Of a stretch of DNA of 64,000 nucleotides, positions 41,252-49,995 are shown one piece after another. The position numbers and the translations under genes were made by a program. The DNA is from DASUPK01 sp963743575. GTDB taxonomy: Bacteria > Actinomycetota > Thermoleophilia > Solirubrobacterales > 70-9. The stretch covers positions 868,001-932,000 of the forward strand of contig CAVUQC010000007.1 of NCBI GenBank assembly GCA_963743575.1, in the 5' to 3' direction. Every line of letters starts with the position of its first letter. Positions within the stretch are counted from its first letter, which is position 1. Under the pieces are notes generated by a model. It did not search any database, was not told the DNA's origin, and saw only the letters and a list, made by a program, of their open reading frames with translations.

Positions 41252-41289
41252 CCCCGCATGTCCTCCGCTTCGCGTCCGGGCATGCGGGG
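41252..41289. other. Intercistronic inverted repeat between ABC ATPase and permease genes
   Basis: CCCCGCATG (41252-41260) and CATGCGGGG (41281-41289) form a perfect 9-bp stem with a 20-nt loop. It fills most of the 69-bp gap between the two genes on the minus strand. It may adjust the ratio of ATPase to permease by mRNA processing or partial termination. Confidence 0.5.
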
Positions 41290-41318
41290 CTACGACTCCG
41301 GCCACATGGCAACCCTGG

Positions 41319-42257
41319 TTACTCACGCAGGGATCGTCCGGTCAGCCGCAGGAAGACGTCCTCGAGGGTCGCGCGGCGAACCAGCGCCGACTCGGTCGGG
41401 AAGGTCTTGTGATCGAGCTCCTCCAGCACCCCCTCGGCATCGTCGGCGTAGAGCATCAGGGTGTGCTCGCTCAGATCGTGGCCCTGGATCCGTCCGTTCA
41501 GGGAGCCGACCAGCCGCTCCGGGTCACAGCCCTCGTCGAGCCGCAGCTCGAGAACCTCCCGCCCGACGTGCTCTGAGACGAGGTCGGGCGGCTTGCCGTC
41601 GGCGACGATCCGGCCCTCGTCCATGATCACCAGCCGGTCGCAGAGACGTTCGGCCTCCTCCATGTAGTGCGTCGTGAGCAGCAGTGTGACGCCCCGCCGC
41701 CGAAGGCGGTCGAGCGCGTTCCAGACGGCAAGCCGGGCCTGAGGGTCGAGCCCGGTGGTCGGCTCGTCGAGCACGACCAGCTCCGGGTCTCCCATCAGCG
41801 CGCGAGAGATCAGCAGGCGCCGCTTCATTCCCCCGGAGAGGCTGTGTATCCGCTCCGCCGACCGGTCGCCCAGCAGCGAAAATGTGAGCAGCTCCTCCGC
41901 ACGCTCATTTGCCTTCTGGGAGTCGATCCCGAAGTAGCGGGCCTGCTGGAGCAGGTTCTCCCGAACCGTCAGGTCACCGTCGAGATTGGTCTCCTGGGGA
42001 ACGACACCGATCCGGCTCTTGATCTGCCGGCGGTGCCGGTTCGCGTCCAGGCCGAGTACGCGCAGCTCGCCGTCGTCGACGGTGGCCAGGCCGTAGATCG
42101 TCTTCATCGTCGTCGTCTTGCCGGCGCCGTTGGGCCCGAGGAACCCGAAGCAGATGCCGGGCTCGACCTCGAAGTCGATGCCCGCGACCGCGACGCGGTC
42201 GCCGTAGGACTTGGTCAATCCGTGCGCGCTGACGGCAGACTGGCGCTCGCCGTTCAA
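41319..42257 (-). CDS. ABC exporter ATP-binding protein (DrrA/NodI type)
   Basis: The 312-residue ATPase shows Walker A GPNGAGKTTTMK, the Q-loop region VVPQETN, signature LSGGMKRRL, Walker B LVVLDEPTTGLDP and the switch His in LLTTHYMEEAERL. The C-terminal 80 residues (EVLELRLDEGCDPE onward) match the DrrA-type accessory domain. The TTG start at 42257 overlaps the stop of the CPBP gene (TTGA). The three genes 43465-40473 thus appear as one operon: membrane protease, ATPase, permease. Confidence 0.94.
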   Translation of the reverse strand: MNGERQSAVSAHGLTKSYGDRVAVAGIDFEVEPGICFGFLGPNGAGKTTTMKTIYGLATVDDGELRVLGLDANRHRRQIKSRIGVVPQETNLDGDLTVRENLLQQARYFGIDSQKANERAEELLTFSLLGDRSAERIHSLSGGMKRRLLISRALMGDPELVVLDEPTTGLDPQARLAVWNALDRLRRRGVTLLLTTHYMEEAERLCDRLVIMDEGRIVADGKPPDLVSEHVGREVLELRLDEGCDPERLVGSLNGRIQGHDLSEHTLMLYADDAEGVLEELDHKTFPTESALVRRATLEDVFLRLTGRSLRE

Positions 42258-43465
42258 CACTTGCCGATGACCACGCTGATCGCGATTGCGTTGTTCAGGA
42301 AGTGGGCGAGCATGCTCGGGTAGATGGATCCGGTCTTGTTGTACAGCCAAGCCAGCCCCACTCCCAGGCCGGCGAGCGGGATCGCGGCCGTCGGCCCCGT
42401 CGGAGCATGCACAAGGCCGAAGACAGCGCCCGAGAGAAGCGCCGAGGGCCAGAGCGACCACTTCTGCCGCAGGCCGGCGAAGAAGAAGCCCCGGAAGAAG
42501 ATCTCCTCGGCCACCGGCGCCAGCACGATGATCGCCAGCACCGCGAAGATCGCGATCCCGATCCCGGGGTTGCAGACGCCGAGCTGTTTGCCGATGTCCT
42601 CCTGCTTCGGCTGGACGACGAGCGCCGAGAAGGCGATCGCACCGACGTAGTAGATCCCGAGCACGGCGAACATCCAGCCGAAGGCCGAGGGCTGGAATCC
42701 CCTCAGGCCGAGTCGCCCCAGCGCCTGCCGGAGGTTGAACTTCCAGCCCGAGGCGATAGCGACGGCCACCGCGATCAGCAACCCGTCGAAGAGCGCCTGA
42801 GTGGCGAGGATCGCGGCGTCGCTGGCGTTGTCCGGGTCGCTGGCGAGCTTGGAGTCGAACGGCAGGACGAGCAGCGGCGGAACGATCACCACGAGCAGGA
42901 GCCCGCCGATCAGCCACCAGATCGACTCGCCGAACCCCCAGGTGATCTCGGGCAGGGTGGGCTCGTCCTCCTTCGGCGCCTCGGCCGGGGGCGGGGGTGG
43001 CGCCGGCGGGACCACCGGCTCGGCGGCACCGCTGATCGGGGCTGGGACCGGCTCGCGCCTGCGCCTGACCACGACCGTCTTCGCCGCTCTGTCGCCGAGA
43101 CGCTGCTTCCGCCGTGACGAGACGATCATCACCTCGCCGATCCCGAAGAAGTCGATCAGACGCAGCAGGTTGCGGATGCTGGCCTGCCCGTAGGTGAGCC
43201 GATCGGCTCCGTCGAGAGAGCGGACCTCGAGGCCGGTCGCGTTCTTTCCGATCGTCTGACCCCAGCGCCACTCGCAGAACGCGAAGTAGTTGAACCAGAG
43301 CGAGAAGAAGACGATCACCGAGACGGCCCCCGCGGCATCGCTTGCGTCGAACGCGACGGCGACAGCGTTCACGTAGATCCAGAAGAAGAAGACGATCCAG
43401 ACGGCGTTGTCGAGCAGCGAGGCCAGGGCCCGCCGCCAGAAACCCGCGTACTCGAGCCCGGCCAT
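42254..43465 (-). CDS. Fusion of RDD membrane domain and CPBP intramembrane protease
   Basis: The 403-residue protein starts with an RDD domain (GFWRRALASLLDNAVW, WGQTIGKNATGLEV, residues about 1-130). A proline-rich linker (PAPPPPPAEAPKEDE) follows, then about eight membrane helices. The CPBP glutamic-type protease motifs are EEIFFRGFFF (motif 1), FGLVHAP (motif 2) and HFLNNAIA (motif 3). CPBP proteins process or protect against membrane-active peptides in other bacteria. Here the gene is coupled to an ABC exporter. ATG 43465 lies 1 nt from the HAD stop. Confidence 0.9.
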   Translation of the reverse strand: MAGLEYAGFWRRALASLLDNAVWIVFFFWIYVNAVAVAFDASDAAGAVSVIVFFSLWFNYFAFCEWRWGQTIGKNATGLEVRSLDGADRLTYGQASIRNLLRLIDFFGIGEVMIVSSRRKQRLGDRAAKTVVVRRRREPVPAPISGAAEPVVPPAPPPPPAEAPKEDEPTLPEITWGFGESIWWLIGGLLLVVIVPPLLVLPFDSKLASDPDNASDAAILATQALFDGLLIAVAVAIASGWKFNLRQALGRLGLRGFQPSAFGWMFAVLGIYYVGAIAFSALVVQPKQEDIGKQLGVCNPGIGIAIFAVLAIIVLAPVAEEIFFRGFFFAGLRQKWSLWPSALLSGAVFGLVHAPTGPTAAIPLAGLGVGLAWLYNKTGSIYPSMLAHFLNNAIAISVVIGKC

Positions 43466-43466
43466 C

Positions 43467-44096
43467 TCAGAGATGCTGATCGATCTCCTCGAGCGAGGCG
43501 ATGTCGCCGGTGTCCCCATCGCGATCGATCAGCAATGGGCGGATCCCCGCCGCGCGCGCTCCGGCCACGTCCTCCTCGACGGTGTCCCCGACGTGGAGCA
43601 CCTCGCTCGCCTCGCAGCCGGCGAGCTCCAGTGCCCTTGAGAAGATCTCAGGGTCGGGCTTGCGCGAGCCGGTCTCCGCGGACGTGACCGTTCCATCGAG
43701 CCACTCGCCGAGGCCACACCCCTCCAGGACCCGGGGCAGCGAGCAATCCCAGTTCGAGACCACGATCAGGCGCAGCCCGCGGTCTCGGAGCGAAGACAGT
43801 GCCGGGACAGCGTCGGGATAGGCGGAGAAACGGATCGCCGCGACCAGCTCATCGACCTCGACGTCCATGCCGAGCCTCTCGGAGACGAGCGCGGCGCAGC
43901 GTTCGCGCAGGTCGGCGAGGGAGGCCTCGTCGCGCCCCTCGTGAGCGTGTTCCTTGTAGTAGGCCATCTCTTCCCGCAGGGCCTCGACGAGCTGCTCGTC
44001 GCCGATCTCGGCGGGCACGAGGTCCCGCAGTGAGATCCAGGGCGGCTCGAGCTCCACCAGGGTGCCGAGGGCGTCTAGGAACACGGCTCGTGTCAT
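43467..44096 (-). CDS. HAD superfamily hydrolase (subfamily IA)
   Basis: The 209-residue protein has motif I FLDALGTLVE (nucleophile Asp; Leu replaces the second Asp, as in some haloacid dehalogenase-like members), motif II VVSNWD, motif III SRKPDPEIF (Lys) and motif IV HVGDTVEEDVAGARAAG. The cap between motifs I and II is helical. It likely dephosphorylates a small metabolite. ATG 44096 was chosen; the frame is open upstream but overlaps the divergent mscS gene. The 22-bp gap to mscS must hold both starts. Confidence 0.9.
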   Translation of the reverse strand: MTRAVFLDALGTLVELEPPWISLRDLVPAEIGDEQLVEALREEMAYYKEHAHEGRDEASLADLRERCAALVSERLGMDVEVDELVAAIRFSAYPDAVPALSSLRDRGLRLIVVSNWDCSLPRVLEGCGLGEWLDGTVTSAETGSRKPDPEIFSRALELAGCEASEVLHVGDTVEEDVAGARAAGIRPLLIDRDGDTGDIASLEEIDQHL

Positions 44097-44118
44097 CCCG
44101 CTAATACTGCCCGACGGC

Positions 44119-44904
44119 ATGGTTGCTGCTGCGGAACAGACCTTCTGGCAGGCGCACGGCGACGAGATCTCGGCGGCGATCACAATCGTGGTCGCCGTCC
44201 TCGTGGCGATCATCGTCGACCGCCTGCTGATCGGGCGCGCCGTCCACGCCGCGACGCGGCTCGACACCGGCGAGCTCTCGCGCGAGGCGCGCACGCGGCT
44301 GCGCCTGATCCGGCGCCTGCTCTTCCTGGCGATCATCCTGATCGGGATCGCCCTGGCGCTGAGCCAGTTCACCTCGATCAAGCGGTTCGCGACCGGCATC
44401 CTCGCCTCGACGGCGGTGCTCGGAATCATCATCGGATTCGCCGGGCGGCAGGTGATCGCGAACCTGGTCTCCGGCATCCTGCTGGCGGTCACCCAGCCGA
44501 TCCGGATCGGCGACCTGGTCTCGATCGGCGACGAGGTTCACGGGCGCGTCACGGACATCGCGCTCACCTACACGAGCGTCGACGCGGGCGACGGCAGCCT
44601 GATCGTGGTGCCGAACGAGAAGGTGGCCACGGACGTGGTCGTGAACCACTCGGCTGGAAACAGCGCGGCGCCGGTCACAATCGACATCTGGTTACGCCCG
44701 GACGCCGACGTCGAGGCGGCACGCACGGCCCTCGAGCACGGCGAGGTCACCTCCGCGCACCTGATGGAGGTCACACCGGAGGGCGCCAGGCTCCAGGTGA
44801 AGGCGGCAATCGACGCAGGAACCGACCGCGAGGCCCACGAAATGGACCTGCGTGAGCGCGCGCAAGGAGTCCTGCGTGAGGCGGGATTACTTAGATCCCC
44901 CTGA
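44119..44904 (+). CDS. Small-conductance mechanosensitive channel (MscS family)
   Basis: The 261-residue protein has three membrane helices (about 18-35, 70-90, 95-125). The pore-lining helix runs into GIIIGFAGRQVIANLVSGILLAVTQPIRIGDLVSIG, the MscS signature. A beta domain follows (VTDIALTYTSVDAGDGSLIVVPNEKV) and a C-terminal alpha/beta part. It should release solutes on hypo-osmotic shock. ATG 44119 is favoured over the upstream start at 44062, which would overlap the HAD gene. Confidence 0.9.
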   Translation: MVAAAEQTFWQAHGDEISAAITIVVAVLVAIIVDRLLIGRAVHAATRLDTGELSREARTRLRLIRRLLFLAIILIGIALALSQFTSIKRFATGILASTAVLGIIIGFAGRQVIANLVSGILLAVTQPIRIGDLVSIGDEVHGRVTDIALTYTSVDAGDGSLIVVPNEKVATDVVVNHSAGNSAAPVTIDIWLRPDADVEAARTALEHGEVTSAHLMEVTPEGARLQVKAAIDAGTDREAHEMDLRERAQGVLREAGLLRSP

Positions 44905-44934
44905 ACCGCTGCTGAGTACCCTCTCTAAGCCCTC

Positions 44935-47136
44935 ATGACCCAGCGAGCGCGCAGACGACGAAGACGGCTTCAGGACTCGGGCAGGAAGAAGCTCCTGCTC
45001 GGTCTCGGCATCCCGCTCGCGGCGGCCGCGGCGGGCATCCTCGCCGGCGGCATCTGGCTGCTGAGCGTCTACAACTCGGCGCCCTCGCTCGCCTCGCTGC
45101 GGCCCATCACCAAGGGTGCGGTGTCGAAGGTGTACGCGGCCGATGGCTCGCTGATCGGCGTGATCCACTCCGACACGATCCGACAGCCGGTGGCGAGCGA
45201 CAAGATCCCGCAGGACCTGAAGGACGCCACCGTGGCGATCGAGGACCGCCGCTTCTTCGACCACGGCGGCATCGACCCATCGGCGATCGTCCGCGCCGGC
45301 TGGGAGGACCTGACCGCCGGCGGCAAGCCGGTGGAGGGTGGCTCGACGATCACCCAGCAGCTCGTTCGGAACCTCTACATCCAGGACCCCCAGGACACCC
45401 TGAAGCGAAAGATCATCGAGGCCCACCTCGCCAATGAGGAAGAGGACGCCCACTCCAAGGACTGGATCCTCACCAAGTACCTCAACACAGCCCCGTACGG
45501 GACCAACTACGGTGCCACCGCGATCGGGGTGGAGGCGGCCGCCCAGACCTACTACTCGAAGCGCACCGAGGACCTGACCCTGCCGGAGGCGGCGATGATC
45601 GCCGGGCTGCCACAGGCGCCCTCCCAGTACAACCCCTTCCTGAACCCCCGGGCCGCCCTGGCCCGCCGCAATGAGGTGCTGCAAGCCATGAAGCAACAGG
45701 GCAAGATCAGCGAGACGGAGTACAGCGAGGCCGTCAGCAAGGATCTCGCCCTCAATCCGGGGAACAAGTACAACCGGATTCGCCAGCCCTACATCTTCGA
45801 CCTCGTCAAGCAGGAGCTCGAGGACCGCTACGGCGTCAACACCGTTCAGAACGGGGGCCTCAAGGTCTATACGACGATCGATCCGCGCCTCCAGGATGCC
45901 GCGCAGAGCGCCGTCGACTCCTGCTCCGTCTGCTACTCGGACGGCGGGCCGGCCTCGGCGCTCGCTTCGGTCGACCCCTCGAACGGCCAGATCGTCGCGC
46001 TGGCCTCAACCCAGCGCTACTCGCTCAGCAGCCAGTTCAACTTCGCCGCCCACGCCCAGCGCCAGCCGGGCTCCTCCTTCAAGGTCTACGACCTGACCAC
46101 TGCGATCAAGCAGGGCATCGATCCCGACACGACCTACTACGACGGCTCCTCGCCGGCGAACCTGACCATCCCGGGCGGCGGCAGCTGGGAGGTCAACAAC
46201 GCGGAGCCGGGCGGAGGCACCATGCCGCTCAACGTGGCGACCTGGGACTCGGTCAACGTGATCTTCGCCAAGCTCGGCCTCGATGTCGGCCCGGAGAACA
46301 TCGCCAAGACCGCCTACGAGATGGGGATCACCTCGCCGCTGGGCATCAAGGGCTCGCGCAGCATCCCCTGCAAGCTCGGCCCGAACTGCTTCATCCCGCC
46401 GGCCGACGCGATCGGCGGTCTCAGCGTCGGCGTCACCCCTCTTGAGCAGGCGGACGCCTACGCCACCCTCGCCAACGGCGGCGTCCACCACGACGCCACC
46501 GCGATCGACCGGGTCGTCTTCCCCGGCGGCAAGGTGGATGAGCCGGGCTCGGGCGACGGAAAGCGCGTCCTCACCCCCGGGCAGGCCTACGAGGTCACCA
46601 AGATTCTCGAGGGCGTGATCACATCGGGCACCGGCGCCGGATACACCTCCATGGGGTGCTCCTCGGAGGCCGGCAAGACCGGCACCAGTGAAGGGCTCTC
46701 GGACGCCTGGTTCGTCGGGTACACCCCGTTGTATTCGACAGCCGTCTGGACCGGACACCCGCTCTCGCGCGACTACACCGGCTTCGGCGGCCCGACCTCG
46801 GGGCCGATCTGGCGCTCCTACATGGAGTCAGCCCAGGGGAGCAACTGTCCCGAGTTCTCGGTGCCCTCGAGCCTGCCCGACCTGACCTCCTTCCACGGAG
46901 AGCACACCTCGTCGAGCTACAGCTCGTGCTACTCCGGCTCGAGCTCCTCCTCCTCCTCCTGCTCCTCATCCTCTTCCACTACCTCGGATACCACGTCGAC
47001 ATCGGACTCCGGCAAAGCGGCAGCGGCAGCGGCAAGGGCGCCTACGCGCCGGGTGTCGGCCAGAAGCCTGCCCCATCGCCGAAGCCGAACCCGACGCCCG
47101 CACCGCCCGTGGCGCCACCGCCCAGCGGCGGCGTGA
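44935..47136 (+). CDS. Class A penicillin-binding protein (bifunctional PBP1), tail probably frameshifted
   Basis: The protein polymerises and cross-links peptidoglycan. After a basic start and one membrane helix (about 19-43) comes the GT51 domain: ATVAIEDRRFFDHGGID, VEGGSTITQQLVRNLY, GATAIGVEAAAQTYY. The transpeptidase has SSFK (nucleophile Ser), SVN and KTGTSE. A Ser/Cys-rich stretch follows. In this frame the end is Arg-rich and stops at 47136. Another frame reads GSGSGKGAYAPGVGQKPAPSPKP and continues proline-rich to a TAG at 47142-47144, the usual type of PBP tail. A one-base indel near 47010-47030 is likely. ATG 44935. Confidence 0.93.
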   Translation: MTQRARRRRRRLQDSGRKKLLLGLGIPLAAAAAGILAGGIWLLSVYNSAPSLASLRPITKGAVSKVYAADGSLIGVIHSDTIRQPVASDKIPQDLKDATVAIEDRRFFDHGGIDPSAIVRAGWEDLTAGGKPVEGGSTITQQLVRNLYIQDPQDTLKRKIIEAHLANEEEDAHSKDWILTKYLNTAPYGTNYGATAIGVEAAAQTYYSKRTEDLTLPEAAMIAGLPQAPSQYNPFLNPRAALARRNEVLQAMKQQGKISETEYSEAVSKDLALNPGNKYNRIRQPYIFDLVKQELEDRYGVNTVQNGGLKVYTTIDPRLQDAAQSAVDSCSVCYSDGGPASALASVDPSNGQIVALASTQRYSLSSQFNFAAHAQRQPGSSFKVYDLTTAIKQGIDPDTTYYDGSSPANLTIPGGGSWEVNNAEPGGGTMPLNVATWDSVNVIFAKLGLDVGPENIAKTAYEMGITSPLGIKGSRSIPCKLGPNCFIPPADAIGGLSVGVTPLEQADAYATLANGGVHHDATAIDRVVFPGGKVDEPGSGDGKRVLTPGQAYEVTKILEGVITSGTGAGYTSMGCSSEAGKTGTSEGLSDAWFVGYTPLYSTAVWTGHPLSRDYTGFGGPTSGPIWRSYMESAQGSNCPEFSVPSSLPDLTSFHGEHTSSSYSSCYSGSSSSSSSCSSSSSTTSDTTSTSDSGKAAAAAARAPTRRVSARSLPHRRSRTRRPHRPWRHRPAAA

Positions 47137-47161
47137 CCCCCTAGCGGGTCCGCCAGGCCCC

Positions 47162-48160
47162 ATGCCCGCCGGCGAGTTCGACCTGATCGCGGCCATCAAC
47201 GAGCGGCTCCCGGATGACGGCGAGCGCATCCGGGTCGGAAGCGGAGACGATGCCGCCGTGGTCGAGGGCGGCGCCGCGAGCGCCGTCTCGGTGGATGCGG
47301 TCGTCGACGGCGTTCACTTTCGCCTCGAGAGGTTCGGTGCGCCCGCGGTGGGACGGAAGGCGCTGGCGGCCGGCCTCTCCGACCTGGCGGCCATGGCGGC
47401 GCAGCCCGGCGAGGCCTACGTGGTGGTCGCCGCGCCGGCAGAGCTCGAGGACGATGCCCTGCTCGGCATCGCGGACGGCCTGGCGGAGGTCGCCTCTCGG
47501 CATGGCGTCACGGTGGCCGGCGGCGACCTGGTCTCGTCTCCGGTCCTCGTGGTCTCGGCCACGACGGTCGGCTACGAGCCGAAGAGGTCACGGCTGCTCA
47601 CCCGGGCAGGCGCAGCCCCCGGAGACCTGCTCGCCGTGACGGGGAGGCTCGGTGGTGCGGCGGGCGGTCTCGCCCTGCTGGAGGGCAACGGCGGATCCGT
47701 CGGGCCGGAGCAAGGCGAGGCGATGCTCGCCCGGCAGCTCGATCCCGCCCCCCGGCTGGACGAGGGCCTGGCGCTCGGCGCCGAGGGCGCGACTGCGATG
47801 ATCGACATCAGCGACGGGCTGGGTGCCGATGCCGGCCACCTCGCGCGCGCCAGCGGCTGCCGGCTTGAGATCGACCTCGGCCGAATCCCCCTCCAGGAGG
47901 GACTGGAGCAGCTCGCGGGCGGCCGCGGAGCGGCTCTTGAGCTCGCCGCGTCGGGAGGAGAGGACTACGAGCTGCTCGTCGCCCTGCCGCCCGAGCGGCT
48001 CGCGGCCGCCACCGAGGCGGTGAAGCGGAGCGGCACCGAGCTCACCGAGATCGGCTACGTCTCCGAGGGCGAGGGCGTGACCCTGAAGCTGCCTGGTGGC
48101 GGCGAGATCCACCCCCGCGGCTTCGACCAGAGGCGCGGGTCCCTCTCCGGCTCGGACTGA
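47162..48160 (+). CDS. thiL: Thiamine-monophosphate kinase
   Basis: ThiL phosphorylates thiamine phosphate to the cofactor thiamine diphosphate. The 332-residue protein shows the GDDAAVV metal site near the N-terminus, VDAVVDGVHF, GRKALAAGLSDLAAMAAQP, VAGGDLV, AMIDISDGLGADAGH and ASGGEDYELLVAL, all family markers. It is full length. It converges with the membrane protein gene on the other strand and overlaps it by 106 bp. No other thiamine gene is nearby and no TPP riboswitch is recognisable. Confidence 0.95.
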   Translation: MPAGEFDLIAAINERLPDDGERIRVGSGDDAAVVEGGAASAVSVDAVVDGVHFRLERFGAPAVGRKALAAGLSDLAAMAAQPGEAYVVVAAPAELEDDALLGIADGLAEVASRHGVTVAGGDLVSSPVLVVSATTVGYEPKRSRLLTRAGAAPGDLLAVTGRLGGAAGGLALLEGNGGSVGPEQGEAMLARQLDPAPRLDEGLALGAEGATAMIDISDGLGADAGHLARASGCRLEIDLGRIPLQEGLEQLAGGRGAALELAASGGEDYELLVALPPERLAAATEAVKRSGTELTEIGYVSEGEGVTLKLPGGGEIHPRGFDQRRGSLSGSD

Positions 48161-49959
48161 GCCGGCTCGGAGGGAGCCTCGGTCTCAGGGGGGTCCTCCT
48201 GATCCGGAATCTCGTCCGCGGCGGGCGCCCGGTCCAGGGGCGCGGGCCGGCGTCGCACCGAGATCTCGCCGTCAACCGGCGGCTCCCCGGAGGGCCGCTG
48301 GGGCCTGGGGCCGAGGGCGATGATCGCGACTCCCGATCCGGCGAACAGGCAGCCGAGGACGGCGAGCGAGACGCCGATCTGGCCGTCCGCCAGCATCAGC
48401 AGCAGGTCGTGCCAGACCCCAAGGCCGGCATCGAAGCGGCTCGCGAGATTCGCGACCAGAGCGACCAGGGGCACCAGGCCGAGCAGGATGAGGCCTGCAA
48501 TTGCGGCACGGCCCGCCGGCCGGGTCGCCGCGAAGAGCCAGGCCTGCAGCCCGAGCGCAACCAGCACCGCCAGATAGGGATTCATTGCCCAGACGCCGAG
48601 CGCGGCCAGGCAGGCGAGCAGAACGGCCGCGGGCGCCGCCGTCGCGGCGGCCCTTGGGCCCGGGAGCCTCAGGGGTCGCAAGAAAAAGGCAATCGTGCAG
48701 TAGGCGAGGATCGCGACGATCACCGAGATCGTTCCACCGAGACCGAGGGCCTCGACCCGGGGGTCGAAGGGGAAGTCAGGGCTCGGCATCAGCCCGACGA
48801 GGGTCGCGGCCCCCACGATCAGCAGGGCGCCGAGGAAAGGCACCGCCCGCAGCCCGGCCCAGAGAAAGCCCCAGCCCGCCTCCACCGGACTGCGCGCGGA
48901 AGCGGCAATCCCGGCACCGGCGGCGAGCGCCACCGGAAAGAGCAGAGCAAGCGCGAGCATCGCGATCGTCCAGCCTGGCAGCAGGTTCCCGGCCAGCCCG
49001 ATGTAGGCGCTCGGGCCGTGCTGCACCGCGCCCGGCGAGGCATCGAGCGCGAGGATCAGGGCGAGGGACGCGCGACCGAAGCGGGAGAAGGTGTCGGTGT
49101 TGAAGTCGTCGGTGGTGTCCTTCCCGGGATCGAGGGGAAGCTCCCCGGCGGAGGAGAGACGGATGGCCGGGAGGCCGGCCTTGATCAGCGGTCCCTGGTC
49201 GCCGAAGCCCGCCGGGAGCGCGAGCCTGAACAGGTCGGCCAGCGGGCCCTCGTCGCCCGCCGGCGTGCCTGCCTGCCTGGAGACGATCGAGTTCGCCGTC
49301 TCGTCGATCTGGCTGGCGGTGCTCTGCGCGCCCGTTGACCAGGGGATCACGAGTGGAGCCGTCGGGTGCTGCGCCGCGGGCTGGGTGAGGACGATGGCGG
49401 CGTCGAGCAGCCCGGCGTCGCTGTAGTCCCGGATGAAGCGCTTCACCCCCTGTGCGCCGATGCTGGATCCGTCGGCGGAGACGAAGACGAGCGTCTTGTG
49501 ATGGGATGACCCCGAGAAGCCCTCCGCGATGTTCAGCAGTGCGGCCGTCGACGCCGCCGTGGTCGCCGCCCCGCTGCCCTGGGCGACGTCGCGCGGCGCG
49601 ATCAGCGCGATCTGCCGGTCCGACTCCCCGGGCAGGGTGGCGATCAGGTTCTGCAGGTCGACGTCGTGCCCCCGGAAGGAGCCGCTGAAGCGCTGCTGCG
49701 ACACCGTCGCACCATCGATCGCCGAGAACTGCTGCTTCACCTGCTCTGCCATCGCGTTGTCTGCGGCCGAGCCCGGGGTCGGATAGGCAGCCGAGGCGGC
49801 GAGCTGCTTGGCGAGGGGAGCTGCGGTCGCCGAATCGAAGGCGTCGGGCGGGACGCCGCCGGAGAGTGGGGGCGGCACCGACTGCAGGGAGAACATCGCG
49901 ATCACCGCTGCCAGCGGTACCGCGAGCAGCGCGAATTTGTAGAAACGCAGATCAATCAT
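48055..49959 (-). CDS. M28-peptidase-like multi-pass membrane protein
   Basis: The 634-residue protein has an N-terminal membrane helix (about 9-28) and an extracytoplasmic domain (about 45-300). That domain has the layout of an M28 aminopeptidase: NLIATLPGESDRQIALIAPRD, STAALLNIAEGF, KTLVFVSADGSSIGAQGVKRFI. The metal-binding His/Asp residues are not conserved (IAPRDV instead of HxD), so peptidase activity is doubtful. About eight membrane helices follow and a charged C-terminal tail. The layout resembles GPAA1-like or M28-TM proteins. It is divergent from the response regulator gene and overlaps thiL tail to tail. Confidence 0.8.
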   Translation of the reverse strand: MIDLRFYKFALLAVPLAAVIAMFSLQSVPPPLSGGVPPDAFDSATAAPLAKQLAASAAYPTPGSAADNAMAEQVKQQFSAIDGATVSQQRFSGSFRGHDVDLQNLIATLPGESDRQIALIAPRDVAQGSGAATTAASTAALLNIAEGFSGSSHHKTLVFVSADGSSIGAQGVKRFIRDYSDAGLLDAAIVLTQPAAQHPTAPLVIPWSTGAQSTASQIDETANSIVSRQAGTPAGDEGPLADLFRLALPAGFGDQGPLIKAGLPAIRLSSAGELPLDPGKDTTDDFNTDTFSRFGRASLALILALDASPGAVQHGPSAYIGLAGNLLPGWTIAMLALALLFPVALAAGAGIAASARSPVEAGWGFLWAGLRAVPFLGALLIVGAATLVGLMPSPDFPFDPRVEALGLGGTISVIVAILAYCTIAFFLRPLRLPGPRAAATAAPAAVLLACLAALGVWAMNPYLAVLVALGLQAWLFAATRPAGRAAIAGLILLGLVPLVALVANLASRFDAGLGVWHDLLLMLADGQIGVSLAVLGCLFAGSGVAIIALGPRPQRPSGEPPVDGEISVRRRPAPLDRAPAADEIPDQEDPPETEAPSEPAQSEPERDPRLWSKPRGWISPPPGSFRVTPSPSET

Positions 49960-49995
49960 TCACTGGGCCTCATACGCGCCTTCTAACCTTCACGC

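Noticed and set aside
44062..44118. Longer N-terminus for the MscS-like protein
   Set aside because: It would overlap the start of the divergent HAD gene and adds no membrane or family sequence.
47008..47040. Programmed frameshift signal in the PBP gene
   Set aside because: The site has no clear slippery heptamer with downstream structure; an indel or sequencing error is simpler. Only the frame switch itself is reported.
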